NCBI GenBank assembly: GCA_023423795.1
Contig: JAFAEX010000063.1
Location: forward strand, 1 to 8,731
From: Chloroflexota bacterium
Lineage (GTDB): Bacteria > Chloroflexota > Chloroflexia > Thermomicrobiales > UBA6265
Direction: 5' to 3'
DNA length: 8,731 nt
The stretch's first letter is position 1. Every line of letters begins with the position of its first letter. The notes below the pieces were generated by a model. The model searched no databases, was not told where the DNA came from, and saw only the letters and a list, made by a program, of their open reading frames with translations. Shown in pieces: positions 1 through 5,999 of this stretch. Both the position numbers and the translations under genes were made by a program.

Positions 1-66
1 GTCGAGGGATCTCGTTCTCATGGCATCGTGCGGCCGGCGAGATCCCTCGACCGGCTCGGGATGACG
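1..66. repeat. Dispersed palindromic repeat, family A, copy 1 (cut by window edge)
   Basis: GTCGAGGGATCTCG at 1-14 and its perfect reverse complement at 38-51 flank a 23-nt spacer. The right arm continues to 66 through a CATCCCGAGCC-type block (read on the - strand). The 29 bases 38-66 match 5611-5639 in opposite orientation at 28 of 29 positions, and a diverged inverted pair of the same sequence lies at 7187-7256. The left arm probably continues beyond the window start. All copies lie outside genes, as expected of a small non-coding interspersed repeat. Whether it moves or acts as RNA or DNA structure is unknown. Confidence 0.85.
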
Positions 67-435
67 GGGGAACTCGTTCCGGCCCGCGCGCTCGTGGCGG
101 TTGCTCGGGCAGTCCGGGTATCGGTGAGACGGGCGCGAACCGGAGCCGGAATGGCACCCGCCATCGGGCTCGGGCCTCGCAAGGACGCGCGCACCATCGC
201 CGGTGCATCTCCGCACCTGATCGCGTGCTAGACTCCCGCCGTCGCCGTGGTACGCCGGCGGCATGATGGGTTCGGGCATGCAGCCCGTGGCGTAATGGCG
301 CAGGTGTTCGGCGAATCCCGCCCGCGGTGGCCGTGGCGTTGGTCGTTCGGCGCGTTTTCCAGACCGAAATCCGGCGATCGCGAGGCCGTCGGCGGGCGTG
401 CCGGGATTCGCTCCCCTCGCATGGGAGGCAACTAG
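67..435. other. Gene-free stretch and leader upstream of the NYN gene
   Basis: I see no convincing gene here. Short open frames exist on both strands, but they are Arg/Pro-rich translations of GC-rich DNA without recognisable domains. The stretch holds a promoter-like TGCTAGACT at 226-234, a short hairpin CGGGC-ATGCA-GCCCG at 273-287, and the ribosome-binding site GGGAGG at 423-428, seven bases before the GTG start at 436. If the promoter is real, the transcript has an untranslated leader of about 195 nt. Confidence 0.5.
226..234 (+). promoter_or_regulatory. Possible extended -10 promoter element
   Basis: TGCTAGACT fits a sigma-70-type extended -10 (TGn followed by TAGACT at 229-234), in the right direction and ahead of the NYN gene. 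No good -35 hexamer lies 16-18 bp upstream, which is tolerated for extended -10 promoters. Transcription would start near 240. This rests on one short motif. Confidence 0.3.
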
Positions 436-1482
436 GTGGGATACGACGATAGCGGCGTGCGGCCGGCCGGCAGCGAGGCAGCCGCGACGCGGGGCGAGGT
501 AGCGGCCTTCGTCGATTTCGAGAACATCCGATACTCCACCATCAATTCGTTCGGGCGCGAACCGGACCCGATCGCCTGGCGCGACAAGGCGCTCACCTAC
601 GGCCTGATGGCGGTCGCCCGCGCCTACGCGGACTTCGACCAGCACCCGCCCGCCGTGCGAACCCGGCTCGACGTGGCAGGCTTCGAGGCCCAACACTACC
701 CGGCCAAGCGCACCACCGACGGGCAGGGGCGCGAGAAGATCCAGTCCCGCGCCGACCTCAACTTCGTCATCGACGTCATCAACACCGCCCTGACCCGGCC
801 CGACATCGAGACGTTCCTGCTTTTCACCGGCGACAAGGACTTCATCCGCCTGGTGACCACGCTGCGCAACCGGCTCGGCAAGCGCGTCGTCATCTGCGGC
901 GTGCCCGGTTCGGTCAGCCCCGACCTCGTCGCCGCCGCCGGCGCGGAGGACCCGCTGCACGTCCCGCAGTCGGCCGACATCGACAAGCAGGTCATCCGTG
1001 CGATCGACGCCTACATCGGCCAGTTGCACAACGGCTTCGTGCCCACCCAGAGCCACATGAGCCGGACCCTCTGGCGCTTCCTCGACCGCTCCGTCCTGCC
1101 TTCGGAGCACATCGAGGCGAAGGTGATGGAGTTCCTCCGCAAGGGCATCCTCACCAAGCGGCAGACGATCAACGGGCAGGGCCAGGAACTGGTCACCACC
1201 GAGCTCAACCCGCTCAACCCGCTCGTGCAGGAGATCCTGCCCGGCTACCGCAGTCCGGTGCCGGTCGTGTCCCGCTTCGACGACCCCGCCGACGATGACG
1301 GCAGCTACGACGACGAGGACGAGGAATACGACGACGAGTACGAGGACGAATCCGGCGACGAGGGTGACGAGGACGAACTCGACTACGCCGCCGCCGACCT
1401 GGCCGACGCCGACGCCGACGATGACGACAACCGGGGCAACCTGATCGTTCCCAGCGACCGCCGTCCCGTCCGGCCCGCCTGA
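436..1482 (+). CDS. NYN-domain (PIN-like) putative ribonuclease with acidic C-terminal tail
   Basis: Probably a metal-dependent RNA-cleaving protein of the NYN/LabA (DUF88-related) group, acting in the cytoplasm. The N-terminal domain (about residues 20-180) has the family acidic motifs: VDFENI with Asp27 after a hydrophobic strand, ADLNFVID with Asp107 and Asp113, and TGDKDF with Asp133 and Asp135, followed by a Rossmann-like strand, KRVVICG. Residues about 188-265 look like a helical, perhaps winged-helix domain (RAIDAYIGQ to the RKGILTKRQ region). Residues 282-331 are extremely acidic, 31 of 50 being Asp or Glu, and the last 15 turn mildly basic. The GTG start at 436 is supported by GGGAGG seven bases upstream and by the lack of homologous-looking sequence before it. 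The gene appears to stand alone: a strong hairpin follows the stop and the next gene has its own leader. The fold assignment is firm; RNase activity and target are inferred from the family. Confidence 0.88.
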   Translation: MGYDDSGVRPAGSEAAATRGEVAAFVDFENIRYSTINSFGREPDPIAWRDKALTYGLMAVARAYADFDQHPPAVRTRLDVAGFEAQHYPAKRTTDGQGREKIQSRADLNFVIDVINTALTRPDIETFLLFTGDKDFIRLVTTLRNRLGKRVVICGVPGSVSPDLVAAAGAEDPLHVPQSADIDKQVIRAIDAYIGQLHNGFVPTQSHMSRTLWRFLDRSVLPSEHIEAKVMEFLRKGILTKRQTINGQGQELVTTELNPLNPLVQEILPGYRSPVPVVSRFDDPADDDGSYDDEDEEYDDEYEDESGDEGDEDELDYAAADLADADADDDDNRGNLIVPSDRRPVRPA

Positions 1483-1502
1483 CCGCTGGTTCTGCTTCCA
1501 CG

Positions 1503-1543
1503 AACGGCGCGGGGCCGGGCATCGAGCCCGGCCCTTCGCCGTT
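1503..1543 (+). terminator. Bipartite GC-rich hairpin after the NYN gene
   Basis: A perfect inner stem, GGGCCGGGC at 1512-1520 with GCCCGGCCC at 1526-1534, closes a five-base loop. It is extended by an outer seven-pair stem, AACGGCG at 1503-1509 with CGCCGTT at 1537-1543, across a 2x2 internal loop. It starts 20 bases after the stop codon. There is no T-tract, so classical intrinsic termination is uncertain; it may end transcription with other help or protect the mRNA 3' end. Confidence 0.65.
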
Positions 1544-1587
1544 GCGACCCCTGCCGGCGTCGTCGGGCCGGGGCCACGGCGCTCCGG

Positions 1588-1612
1588 ATCGATATCGATG
1601 CGGTATCGATAC
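1588..1612. promoter_or_regulatory. Cluster of ATCGAT palindromes, possible operator
   Basis: Two perfect palindromes sit side by side: ATCGATATCGAT at 1588-1599 and GTATCGATAC at 1603-1612. TATCGAT therefore recurs at 1593 and 1604, 11 bp (about one helical turn) apart on the same face. AT-rich symmetric half-sites in otherwise GC-rich DNA, upstream of a gene run and inside the likely promoter zone, fit a dimeric repressor site. No regulator gene is present in the window, so the binder is unknown. Confidence 0.4.
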
Positions 1613-1630
1613 ACAAGCCAATGACGGATC

Positions 1631-1704
1631 GCCTTGGCAGCACCAAGGCGTCCGGACGCACTACCATACCGTTAACGATCGGCCAGCTCCCGATCGCAGG
1701 GGGA
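1631..1704 (+). promoter_or_regulatory. Hairpin-rich leader ending in the phosphotransferase ribosome-binding site
   Basis: Three perfect inverted repeats lie in 66 bases: GCCTTGG at 1631-1637 with CCAAGGC at 1643-1649; the palindrome GCGTCCGGACGC at 1648-1659, which overlaps the first by two bases; and CGATCGG at 1676-1682 with CCGATCG at 1690-1696. The last stem ends one base before the purine-rich AGGGGGA at 1698-1704, the likely Shine-Dalgarno site for ATG 1708. Overlapping stems and a stem abutting the ribosome site suggest control of translation start, but no known riboswitch class is recognised. If translation instead began at ATG 1621 this region would be coding. Confidence 0.4.
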
Positions 1705-1707
1705 CCC

Positions 1708-3102
1708 ATGACGACGGGAGTGGAGGACGCCGGCGCGGCCGCGGCCTACGCCACCGCATCCGATCCTGAACTGATGAAAGCCATCCTCGAACGGCACCTG
1801 CGGATGGGCGACGGCTCGCCGGTGCGGATCGACGCGTGCGAGGTCGCGTTCGCGCGCCAGGGAGAATCGCGCAGCCTGTTCCAGTACCGCGTGGACCTGC
1901 GCGATCCCGCCGGCGGCCCGGCCCGCGCGCTCGAGATCACCGCCGTGGCCTACGGACCGAAGCGCGGCCCACGCGCCTGGGATCGCGTTCGCCGCCGGCT
2001 CGCCGAACGGGCCACCGATCCCTCGGACCTCGTCCCGGCTGCCTACGTGCCCGACCTCGACTTGCTGGTGCAGGTGTTTCCGTTCGATCACCAGATGCCG
2101 GCACTGTCCCGCATGGTGGCCCAGCCGTGGCCACCGGTCGCGGAGCCGCTGCTCGCGAGTTTCGGCCCCGGCGACTGGCACGTTGCCGGCTGGAACGCCG
2201 AGATCGTGCGCTACCGGGTCGATCTCCGCGCTACCGTCCACCTTCGGCTGCGCGCCGAGGACGCGGCTGCCGGCCGGATTGCCGAACGGCGCGCCTACGC
2301 CAAGATTTACGGCAACGCATCCCTCGCCGAGCGCGCATGCCAGGTCCAGCGCGACCTTGCGGCGGCGATGGCGTCCGGCGACGGTTCGCTCGGCATCGCG
2401 CCGGTGCTGGCCTGGCTGCCCGAACACAGCGTCCTCGTCCAGGGCGAAGTCGCCGGCGCGAGCCTCGCCGACGTCGTGGACGACGACCGGTCGAACGTCG
2501 CCGCGGTCCAGCAGGTCGCCCGCGCCCTCGCCGCGCTCCACCTGCTCCCGGTCGCCGCGCCACCGCAGTCGCACGAACTGGAGCGCTCGGGCGCCGACCG
2601 TGCGCGCCGCAGCGCCCAGCGCATCCGCCGGGCGCGCCCCGACCTCGCGCCGCAGGTCGATGACGTCGAGGAGGCGATCCTCTCCCGCTTCGCCGTCCTC
2701 GGCGACCCGCCCGAACGGCCCGTGCACGGCGACCTCAAACCGGCCCACGCGCTGCTCGATGGCGACCGCGTCGTCTTCCTCGACTTCGACAAGTTCGCCG
2801 CCGGCGACCCGATGCTCGACGTCGTCAGCATGGCCCGCGGCATCGGAAACAACCGCCCGAAAGGTCTTGCCCCGGACGGCGGCGGGCTCGCCGATGCGTT
2901 CGTCGAAGCCTATTTCGCCCGCGTCCCTATCGACTGGCGGGCACGGCTTGGGCCAAACTACGCTGCCGCGCTGCTGGCGGATGCGTCGAAACTGGACCGC
3001 AAGGTACGGGACCAGGCCGGCCGCAACCGCCGGGACAGGCAAACCGACCGGGCGGCGATGCTGCTGGCGGACGCCCGTGCAATCCTGGCCGCGACGCGCT
3101 GA
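1708..3102 (+). CDS. APH/protein-kinase-fold phosphotransferase with duplicated N-lobe-like segment
   Basis: A predicted cytoplasmic ATP-dependent phosphotransferase of the aminoglycoside phosphotransferase/choline kinase superfamily, 464 aa; substrate unknown. Brenner's motif is VHGDLKPAHALL with catalytic Asp342, followed by FLDFDKF with the metal-binding Asp359/Asp361 pair. The Asn usual five residues after the catalytic Asp is His347 here. The N-lobe ATP lysine is probably Lys199 in YAKIYGN. The N-terminal half looks doubled: FQYRVDLR at 58-65 and VRYRVDLR at 167-174 each open an N-lobe-like strand set, but only the second has the lysine. ATG 1708 is chosen because AGGGGGA lies just before it and the bases upstream form hairpins. 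An in-frame ATG at 1621 would add 29 residues of low-complexity look. The spacing from AGGGGGA to the ATG is short (3-4 nt), so the start is not certain. The methyltransferase gene follows after 23 nt. Many such proteins are called aminoglycoside kinases by fold alone; nothing here supports drug resistance. Confidence 0.82.
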   Translation: MTTGVEDAGAAAAYATASDPELMKAILERHLRMGDGSPVRIDACEVAFARQGESRSLFQYRVDLRDPAGGPARALEITAVAYGPKRGPRAWDRVRRRLAERATDPSDLVPAAYVPDLDLLVQVFPFDHQMPALSRMVAQPWPPVAEPLLASFGPGDWHVAGWNAEIVRYRVDLRATVHLRLRAEDAAAGRIAERRAYAKIYGNASLAERACQVQRDLAAAMASGDGSLGIAPVLAWLPEHSVLVQGEVAGASLADVVDDDRSNVAAVQQVARALAALHLLPVAAPPQSHELERSGADRARRSAQRIRRARPDLAPQVDDVEEAILSRFAVLGDPPERPVHGDLKPAHALLDGDRVVFLDFDKFAAGDPMLDVVSMARGIGNNRPKGLAPDGGGLADAFVEAYFARVPIDWRARLGPNYAAALLADASKLDRKVRDQAGRNRRDRQTDRAAMLLADARAILAATR

Positions 3103-3125
3103 CGACGCACACCGAGGAGTCGATC

Positions 3126-4088
3126 GTGGGACGAGACAACGAGGGCGCGGAGGACGTGCGGGCACGCATGACCCGCCACGTCAACAATGGGCAAGTGTCG
3201 GCGGACAAGATCCTCGCCTTCCTTGCCGACAACCCGGACCTCGGCGCCGTGCGCGCCGCGTTCCCCAACGTCACCGACGACGACCTGAAGACGGCGTTTG
3301 CGACCGCCGCGACCCTCGCCGGTCAGGCGGGAACCACCCGGTTCAAGAAGGGCGTCACCCGCACCGTCGTCACCCGCACCCACGGCCTGCCCGACCCGGA
3401 CCCGTCCATCCACAAGGGCAACATCTTCCGCTCGCTCGTCGGGTTGCTGAAGCCGGGAAAGATGCTCGACCTCGGCGCGGGCAAGGGCAACTTCTCCCTT
3501 TCCGCCGCCGAATTGGGCTGGCAGGTCGCCGCCGTCGATGCCCGCACCGTCCGCTGGCCGGAGGAGGCGACCGCCGACCCCGAGACCGCGGCCCTCATCC
3601 GCGCCATCACCTGGGTGCAGTCCGACGTCCGCGAGTTCCCGATCGAGACCGGCGACTACGACCTCATCTGCATCCTCGGCCTGTTGCACCACCTGGAAGT
3701 ACCGGACCAGGTCGCGCTCCTGAAGCGCTGCGCTGGCACGCCGACCCTGCTCGACACCCGCATCGCCAAGTCGAACGTGGACCGGATCGACGATTACGAA
3801 GGCATGATCATCCGCGAACACGGCGACACCCGCGAGGAACGCGACTCGGTGCCCCAGGCCTCGTGGGGCAACCCGACCTCGTTCCAGCACACCGAGGAGT
3901 CGCTTCTGCGTCTGGTCATGGATTGCGGCTACACCAAGATGCTCCAGATGCGCCCGCCGCACCGGCAGGACTACACCTTCTACCTGCTGCTCCCGGCGCG
4001 GTCGGCCGGGAAGGGCGGACAGGATCGCGCCGCGCGCAAGGCCCGCCGCGAGGAGCGACGGGCGGCGAGGGCGGCGCAAGCCGAGTGA
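3126..4088 (+). CDS. Class I SAM-dependent methyltransferase with DUF433-like N-terminal segment
   Basis: A 320-aa predicted methyltransferase. Motif I is DLGAGKGNF at 115-123. Asp138 ends the second strand (AAVDAR) and would bind the ribose of SAM; SDVREF (Asp167) is the next conserved acid, and LICILGLLHHL at about 180-190 is the post-motif strand. The later part (EGMIIREHGD, WGNPTSFQHTEESL, CGYTKML) resembles the end of CmoB/DUF1698-type enzymes, so a tRNA or small-molecule target is possible but unproven. Residues about 20-66 (VSADKILAFLADNP, AFPNVTDDDLKTAF) resemble the DUF433 helix-turn-helix pattern found in antitoxin-like proteins. The last 25 residues are Arg/Lys/Ala-rich, a possible nucleic-acid-binding tail. 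The GTG start has GAGGAG at 3114-3119, six bases upstream. The gene lies 23 nt after the phosphotransferase and 27 nt before the DUF5946-like gene, so it is probably co-transcribed with them. Confidence 0.85.
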   Translation: MGRDNEGAEDVRARMTRHVNNGQVSADKILAFLADNPDLGAVRAAFPNVTDDDLKTAFATAATLAGQAGTTRFKKGVTRTVVTRTHGLPDPDPSIHKGNIFRSLVGLLKPGKMLDLGAGKGNFSLSAAELGWQVAAVDARTVRWPEEATADPETAALIRAITWVQSDVREFPIETGDYDLICILGLLHHLEVPDQVALLKRCAGTPTLLDTRIAKSNVDRIDDYEGMIIREHGDTREERDSVPQASWGNPTSFQHTEESLLRLVMDCGYTKMLQMRPPHRQDYTFYLLLPARSAGKGGQDRAARKARREERRAARAAQAE

Positions 4089-4115
4089 CGGGCTTGCCGC
4101 CGATCTGGTAAACCC

Positions 4116-4631
4116 ATGACGTGCCCGGAATGCGGCGCTCCCCTCGGCAAGGGCGAATCGTGCGCCGATCGTTTCCACGCGCTGCTCGCCGCCGAAGTCC
4201 ACAACGCCGAGTTGCGCCGGGTGCACGGGTTGACCGTGCTGGTCTGGCACGTCCAGCACCCGAGGCGCACCAAACCGTGGTACCAGGCGTTCGCCGCCGA
4301 CGTGCTTCGCCGCGCGTTTGCCGGCGGCGGCGATTGGCGCTCGGCGCTGGAGGAGGTGAGCGAACGCCCCGGCGGCTACGACCGCGTTGGTGAGCGCTGG
4401 CGGCAGGCGGGCCCGCAGAAGGGGTGGGAGCGCGCGCTCAACGAGCGCAAGGCCGCCACCGGGACTGCGATGCCGGATTGGGTCGCCAACGGTCCGCGGC
4501 CGGGCGAACTGACCGTCGCCGACATCGACCTGGCCGCCCCGGCCGGTCAGGAAGCGGCCGTGCTCGCGTGGGCGCGGTCCGTCGCCGCGCACCGCATCCC
4601 CGGCGTTGCCCCGGTCGCGTGCGACGACTGA
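4116..4631 (+). CDS. DUF5946-like protein with N-terminal CxxC motif
   Basis: A 171-aa protein of unknown function. Its opening CPECGAPL, followed by Cys16, a DRFHALLA helix and then VHGLTVLVWHVQHP (His37, His45, His48), matches my memory of the DUF5946 pattern. Cys3, Cys6 and Cys16 with nearby His residues could bind a metal, which is inference. The middle (KPWYQAFAADVLRRAF) is helical and the C-terminal half is Pro/Ala-rich with no motif I know. There is no signal peptide or membrane segment. The start is fixed by the CPECG motif directly after the Met; the upstream bases show no clear Shine-Dalgarno site, so translation may couple to the methyltransferase gene ending 27 nt before. A gap of 86 nt with a small hairpin separates it from the next gene. 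Confidence 0.72.
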   Translation: MTCPECGAPLGKGESCADRFHALLAAEVHNAELRRVHGLTVLVWHVQHPRRTKPWYQAFAADVLRRAFAGGGDWRSALEEVSERPGGYDRVGERWRQAGPQKGWERALNERKAATGTAMPDWVANGPRPGELTVADIDLAAPAGQEAAVLAWARSVAAHRIPGVAPVACDD

Positions 4632-4676
4632 GCCCCACCGAGGGACACCCGGTTCGTCCCGTATCCAGCCCGGCCC

Positions 4677-4696
4677 GCCGGCATCGTCCTGCCGGC
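4677..4696 (+). other. Small hairpin between the DUF5946-like and YdeI-family genes
   Basis: GCCGGC at 4677-4682 and at 4691-4696 (itself palindromic) can pair around an eight-base loop, in the middle of the 86-nt gap. There is no T-tract. It may weaken read-through or be chance in such GC-rich DNA. Confidence 0.2.
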
Positions 4697-4717
4697 CCAA
4701 CCGATCGCGAGGAGTCC

Positions 4718-5359
4718 GTGCCAACCATTCCCGAACCGGGCGACTCCGGCGACTGGGACGACGGCGTGCCCTACGTCTTCCCGCCCGACCGCGCGACTTG
4801 GCGCGCCTGGCTGGAAACGAACCACGCCGCCGCGCCCCGCGTCTGGCTCGTGCTGACGAAGAAGGGCAGTCCGCTCACGGGAATTGGCGAGCCCGACGCG
4901 GTCGAGGAGGCGCTCTGCTTCGGCTGGATCGACAGCCGCCCCGCGAAGATCGACGACGCCCGCTGGATGCTCCAGTTCACGCCGCGCCGCCCCGGCAGCG
5001 TCTGGTCGAAGGTCAACAAGGGCCGGGTCGAGCGGTTGATCGCGTCCGGCCTGATGGCTCCCGCCGGTCTCGCCGCCATCGAGCGGGCGAAGCGTGACCG
5101 CTCATGGTCGGCACTCGACTCGTCCGACGCGCTGGAGTTGCCGATCGACCTCGTGCGGGCGCTGGAGCGTGACCCGGCGTCCGCGTCCGGCTGGGAGCGC
5201 TGGCCGCCCTCCACCCGCAAGCACCTCCTGGCCTGGATCTCCGACGCCCGGCGCCCGCGCACCCGCACCGACCGCATCGCGCGGGTTGCCCGCGGTGCGA
5301 AGGACGGCGTCAGTCCGCTCGCTCGCCCCGCCCGCGCCGCCGACCCGCCAGCAGGGTAG
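4718..5359 (+). CDS. YdeI/OmpD-associated (OmdA) family protein
   Basis: A 213-aa cytoplasmic protein of the YdeI/OmpD-associated family, some members of which are annotated as bacteriocin-protection proteins; the biochemical role is unsettled. The family signature is complete: WRAWLETNH at 28-36, VWLVLTKKGS at 42-51, EEALCFGWIDSRPAKID at 63-79, and FTPRRPGSVWSKVNK at 87-101, followed by ERLIASGLMAPAGLAAIERAK. The C-terminal part (KHLLAWISDARRPRTRTDRIARV) is the usual helical end. The open frame runs back to 4424, but that part overlaps the DUF5946-like gene in another frame and has no family similarity. GTG 4718 follows GAGGAG at 4709-4714 with a tight three-base spacing. With this start the length is close to the family norm. 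It is the last gene of the + strand run and its membership in the operon is less sure because of the 86-nt gap. Confidence 0.87.
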   Translation: MPTIPEPGDSGDWDDGVPYVFPPDRATWRAWLETNHAAAPRVWLVLTKKGSPLTGIGEPDAVEEALCFGWIDSRPAKIDDARWMLQFTPRRPGSVWSKVNKGRVERLIASGLMAPAGLAAIERAKRDRSWSALDSSDALELPIDLVRALERDPASASGWERWPPSTRKHLLAWISDARRPRTRTDRIARVARGAKDGVSPLARPARAADPPAG

Positions 5360-5443
5360 GGGACACGGCGCCGTAGATCGGGCGGCCCGGCCTCCAGATC
5401 CGCTGCCGCCCCGTGCTCTCGACCGTCATCACGCGCTGCTAAC

Positions 5444-5473
5444 GGTCATCCCGGATCACCTACCATCATGATG
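5444..5473. repeat. Two adjoining small palindromes
   Basis: Positions 5444-5460 (GGTCATCC then CGGATCACC) form a 17-bp palindrome with one mismatched pair off centre. CATCATGATG at 5464-5473 is a perfect palindrome. They lie immediately left of the 126-bp element and may be part of it or the remains of a similar one. Confidence 0.4.
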
Positions 5474-5477
5474 ACTC

Positions 5478-5603
5478 ATACGGAATCCGGGTGATGGGTG
5501 CGACATTCCGTTCGTCGTTCATCGGGGAGGGCGCCGGGCCCTCCCCTGCGAACGCGCGGCGTCATCGGCGGGCGAACCGGCAGCAAACAGCCGGATTCCG
5601 TAT
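5478..5603. repeat. 126-bp element with 13-bp perfect terminal inverted repeats and central hairpin
   Basis: ATACGGAATCCGG at 5478-5490 and its exact reverse complement at 5591-5603 bound the element. Nearly concentric inside is a hairpin at 5516-5554: GGGGAGGGC with GCCCTCCCC around a five-base loop, and an outer CGTTC/GAACG pair. No open frame makes sense within it. The form fits a miniature inverted-repeat element or a large non-coding structural repeat; no target-site duplication could be identified at the ends. Confidence 0.6.
5516..5554. terminator. Bipartite hairpin, possible bidirectional terminator
   Basis: A nine-pair stem (5524-5532 with 5538-5546) is extended by a five-pair outer stem (5516-5520 with 5550-5554) across a 3x3 internal loop. 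The layout resembles the hairpin after the NYN gene. It lies about 157 bases after the YdeI-family stop, in a convergent region, so it could stop transcription from either side. It lacks a T-tract and could equally be only the core of the surrounding repeat. Confidence 0.3.
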
Positions 5604-5610
5604 CACCCAC

Positions 5611-5639
5611 CGTCATCCCGAGCCTGTCGAGGGATCTCG
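5611..5639. repeat. Dispersed repeat, family A, single arm
   Basis: These 29 bases are the reverse complement of 38-66 with one difference. They include CATCCCGAGCC and end in GTCGAGGGATCTCG. A clear second arm is missing here; 5687-5703 gives only a weak match to one. This is probably a solo or decayed copy. Confidence 0.8.
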
Positions 5640-5713
5640 CTCCAGCCCGGTCGCATCGGTACCCGGTTGCTCCCGCACCCTGACCCGCGATCCGGACGAC
5701 CGCCGGCCCCGAG

Positions 5714-5754
5714 TTTATTCGGTGTTTATTCGGTATTTATTCGTAATTGTTTCG
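5714..5754. repeat. Left array of four 11-bp-spaced TTTATTCG units
   Basis: TTTATTCG begins at 5714, 5725 and 5736, with a variant TTGTTTCG at 5747, all at exactly 11-bp spacing. The AT-rich cores therefore fall on about the same helix face. The array is the outer end of the long palindrome. Confidence 0.85.
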
Positions 5755-5999
5755 CTGGCGGTTTTCCCGCAACCATGCGGAAACCGGGTTTGTTCGCACC
5801 TGGTCCCAGCCTCACCCGACTGATCGGTTTTGCATTGGGCATGTTCCCCGCCAGGATTCGTCCGGTGCACACGACCGCTGCGGAATCCGGGCAGGCCGGA
5901 TGCGCTTGACATGGCCGTCTGGTATTACGGGCAAGGGAGGGGCGGCGAACAAACCCGGTTTCGCCCGCAATGGCGCGTACGTACGCAGTGTGGTGCGAC

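Noticed and set aside
247..435. Short open frame ending directly before the NYN start
   Set aside because: It has no ribosome-binding site, no recognisable motif and a composition like the other shadow frames.
1621..1707. ATG 1621 as start of the phosphotransferase
   Set aside because: No ribosome site precedes it and the extra 29 codons cover strong inverted repeats. ATG 1708 has a purine-rich site just upstream. Not fully excluded.
1672..3165. 497-codon open frame antisense to the phosphotransferase
   Set aside because: The + strand frame has HGD and DFD kinase motifs; this one has only low-complexity GC-driven sequence.
2183..4111. Long 642-codon open frame on the + strand across two genes
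   Set aside because: It overlaps the phosphotransferase and methyltransferase in another frame, is Arg/Pro/Ser-rich and has no domain. It is a by-product of high GC.
4424..4717. N-terminal extension of the YdeI-family protein
   Set aside because: It overlaps the DUF5946-like gene out of frame and is Arg/Gly/Pro-rich; family similarity begins after the GTG at 4718.
2958..4724. 588-codon open frame on the - strand
   Set aside because: It is antisense to three genes with clear family motifs and shows no motifs of its own.
5906..5934. Promoter inside the long palindrome (TTGACA at 5906)
   Set aside because: The only -10-like bases (TATTAC at 5923) are 11 bp away, too close for a sigma-70 promoter, and no gene follows.
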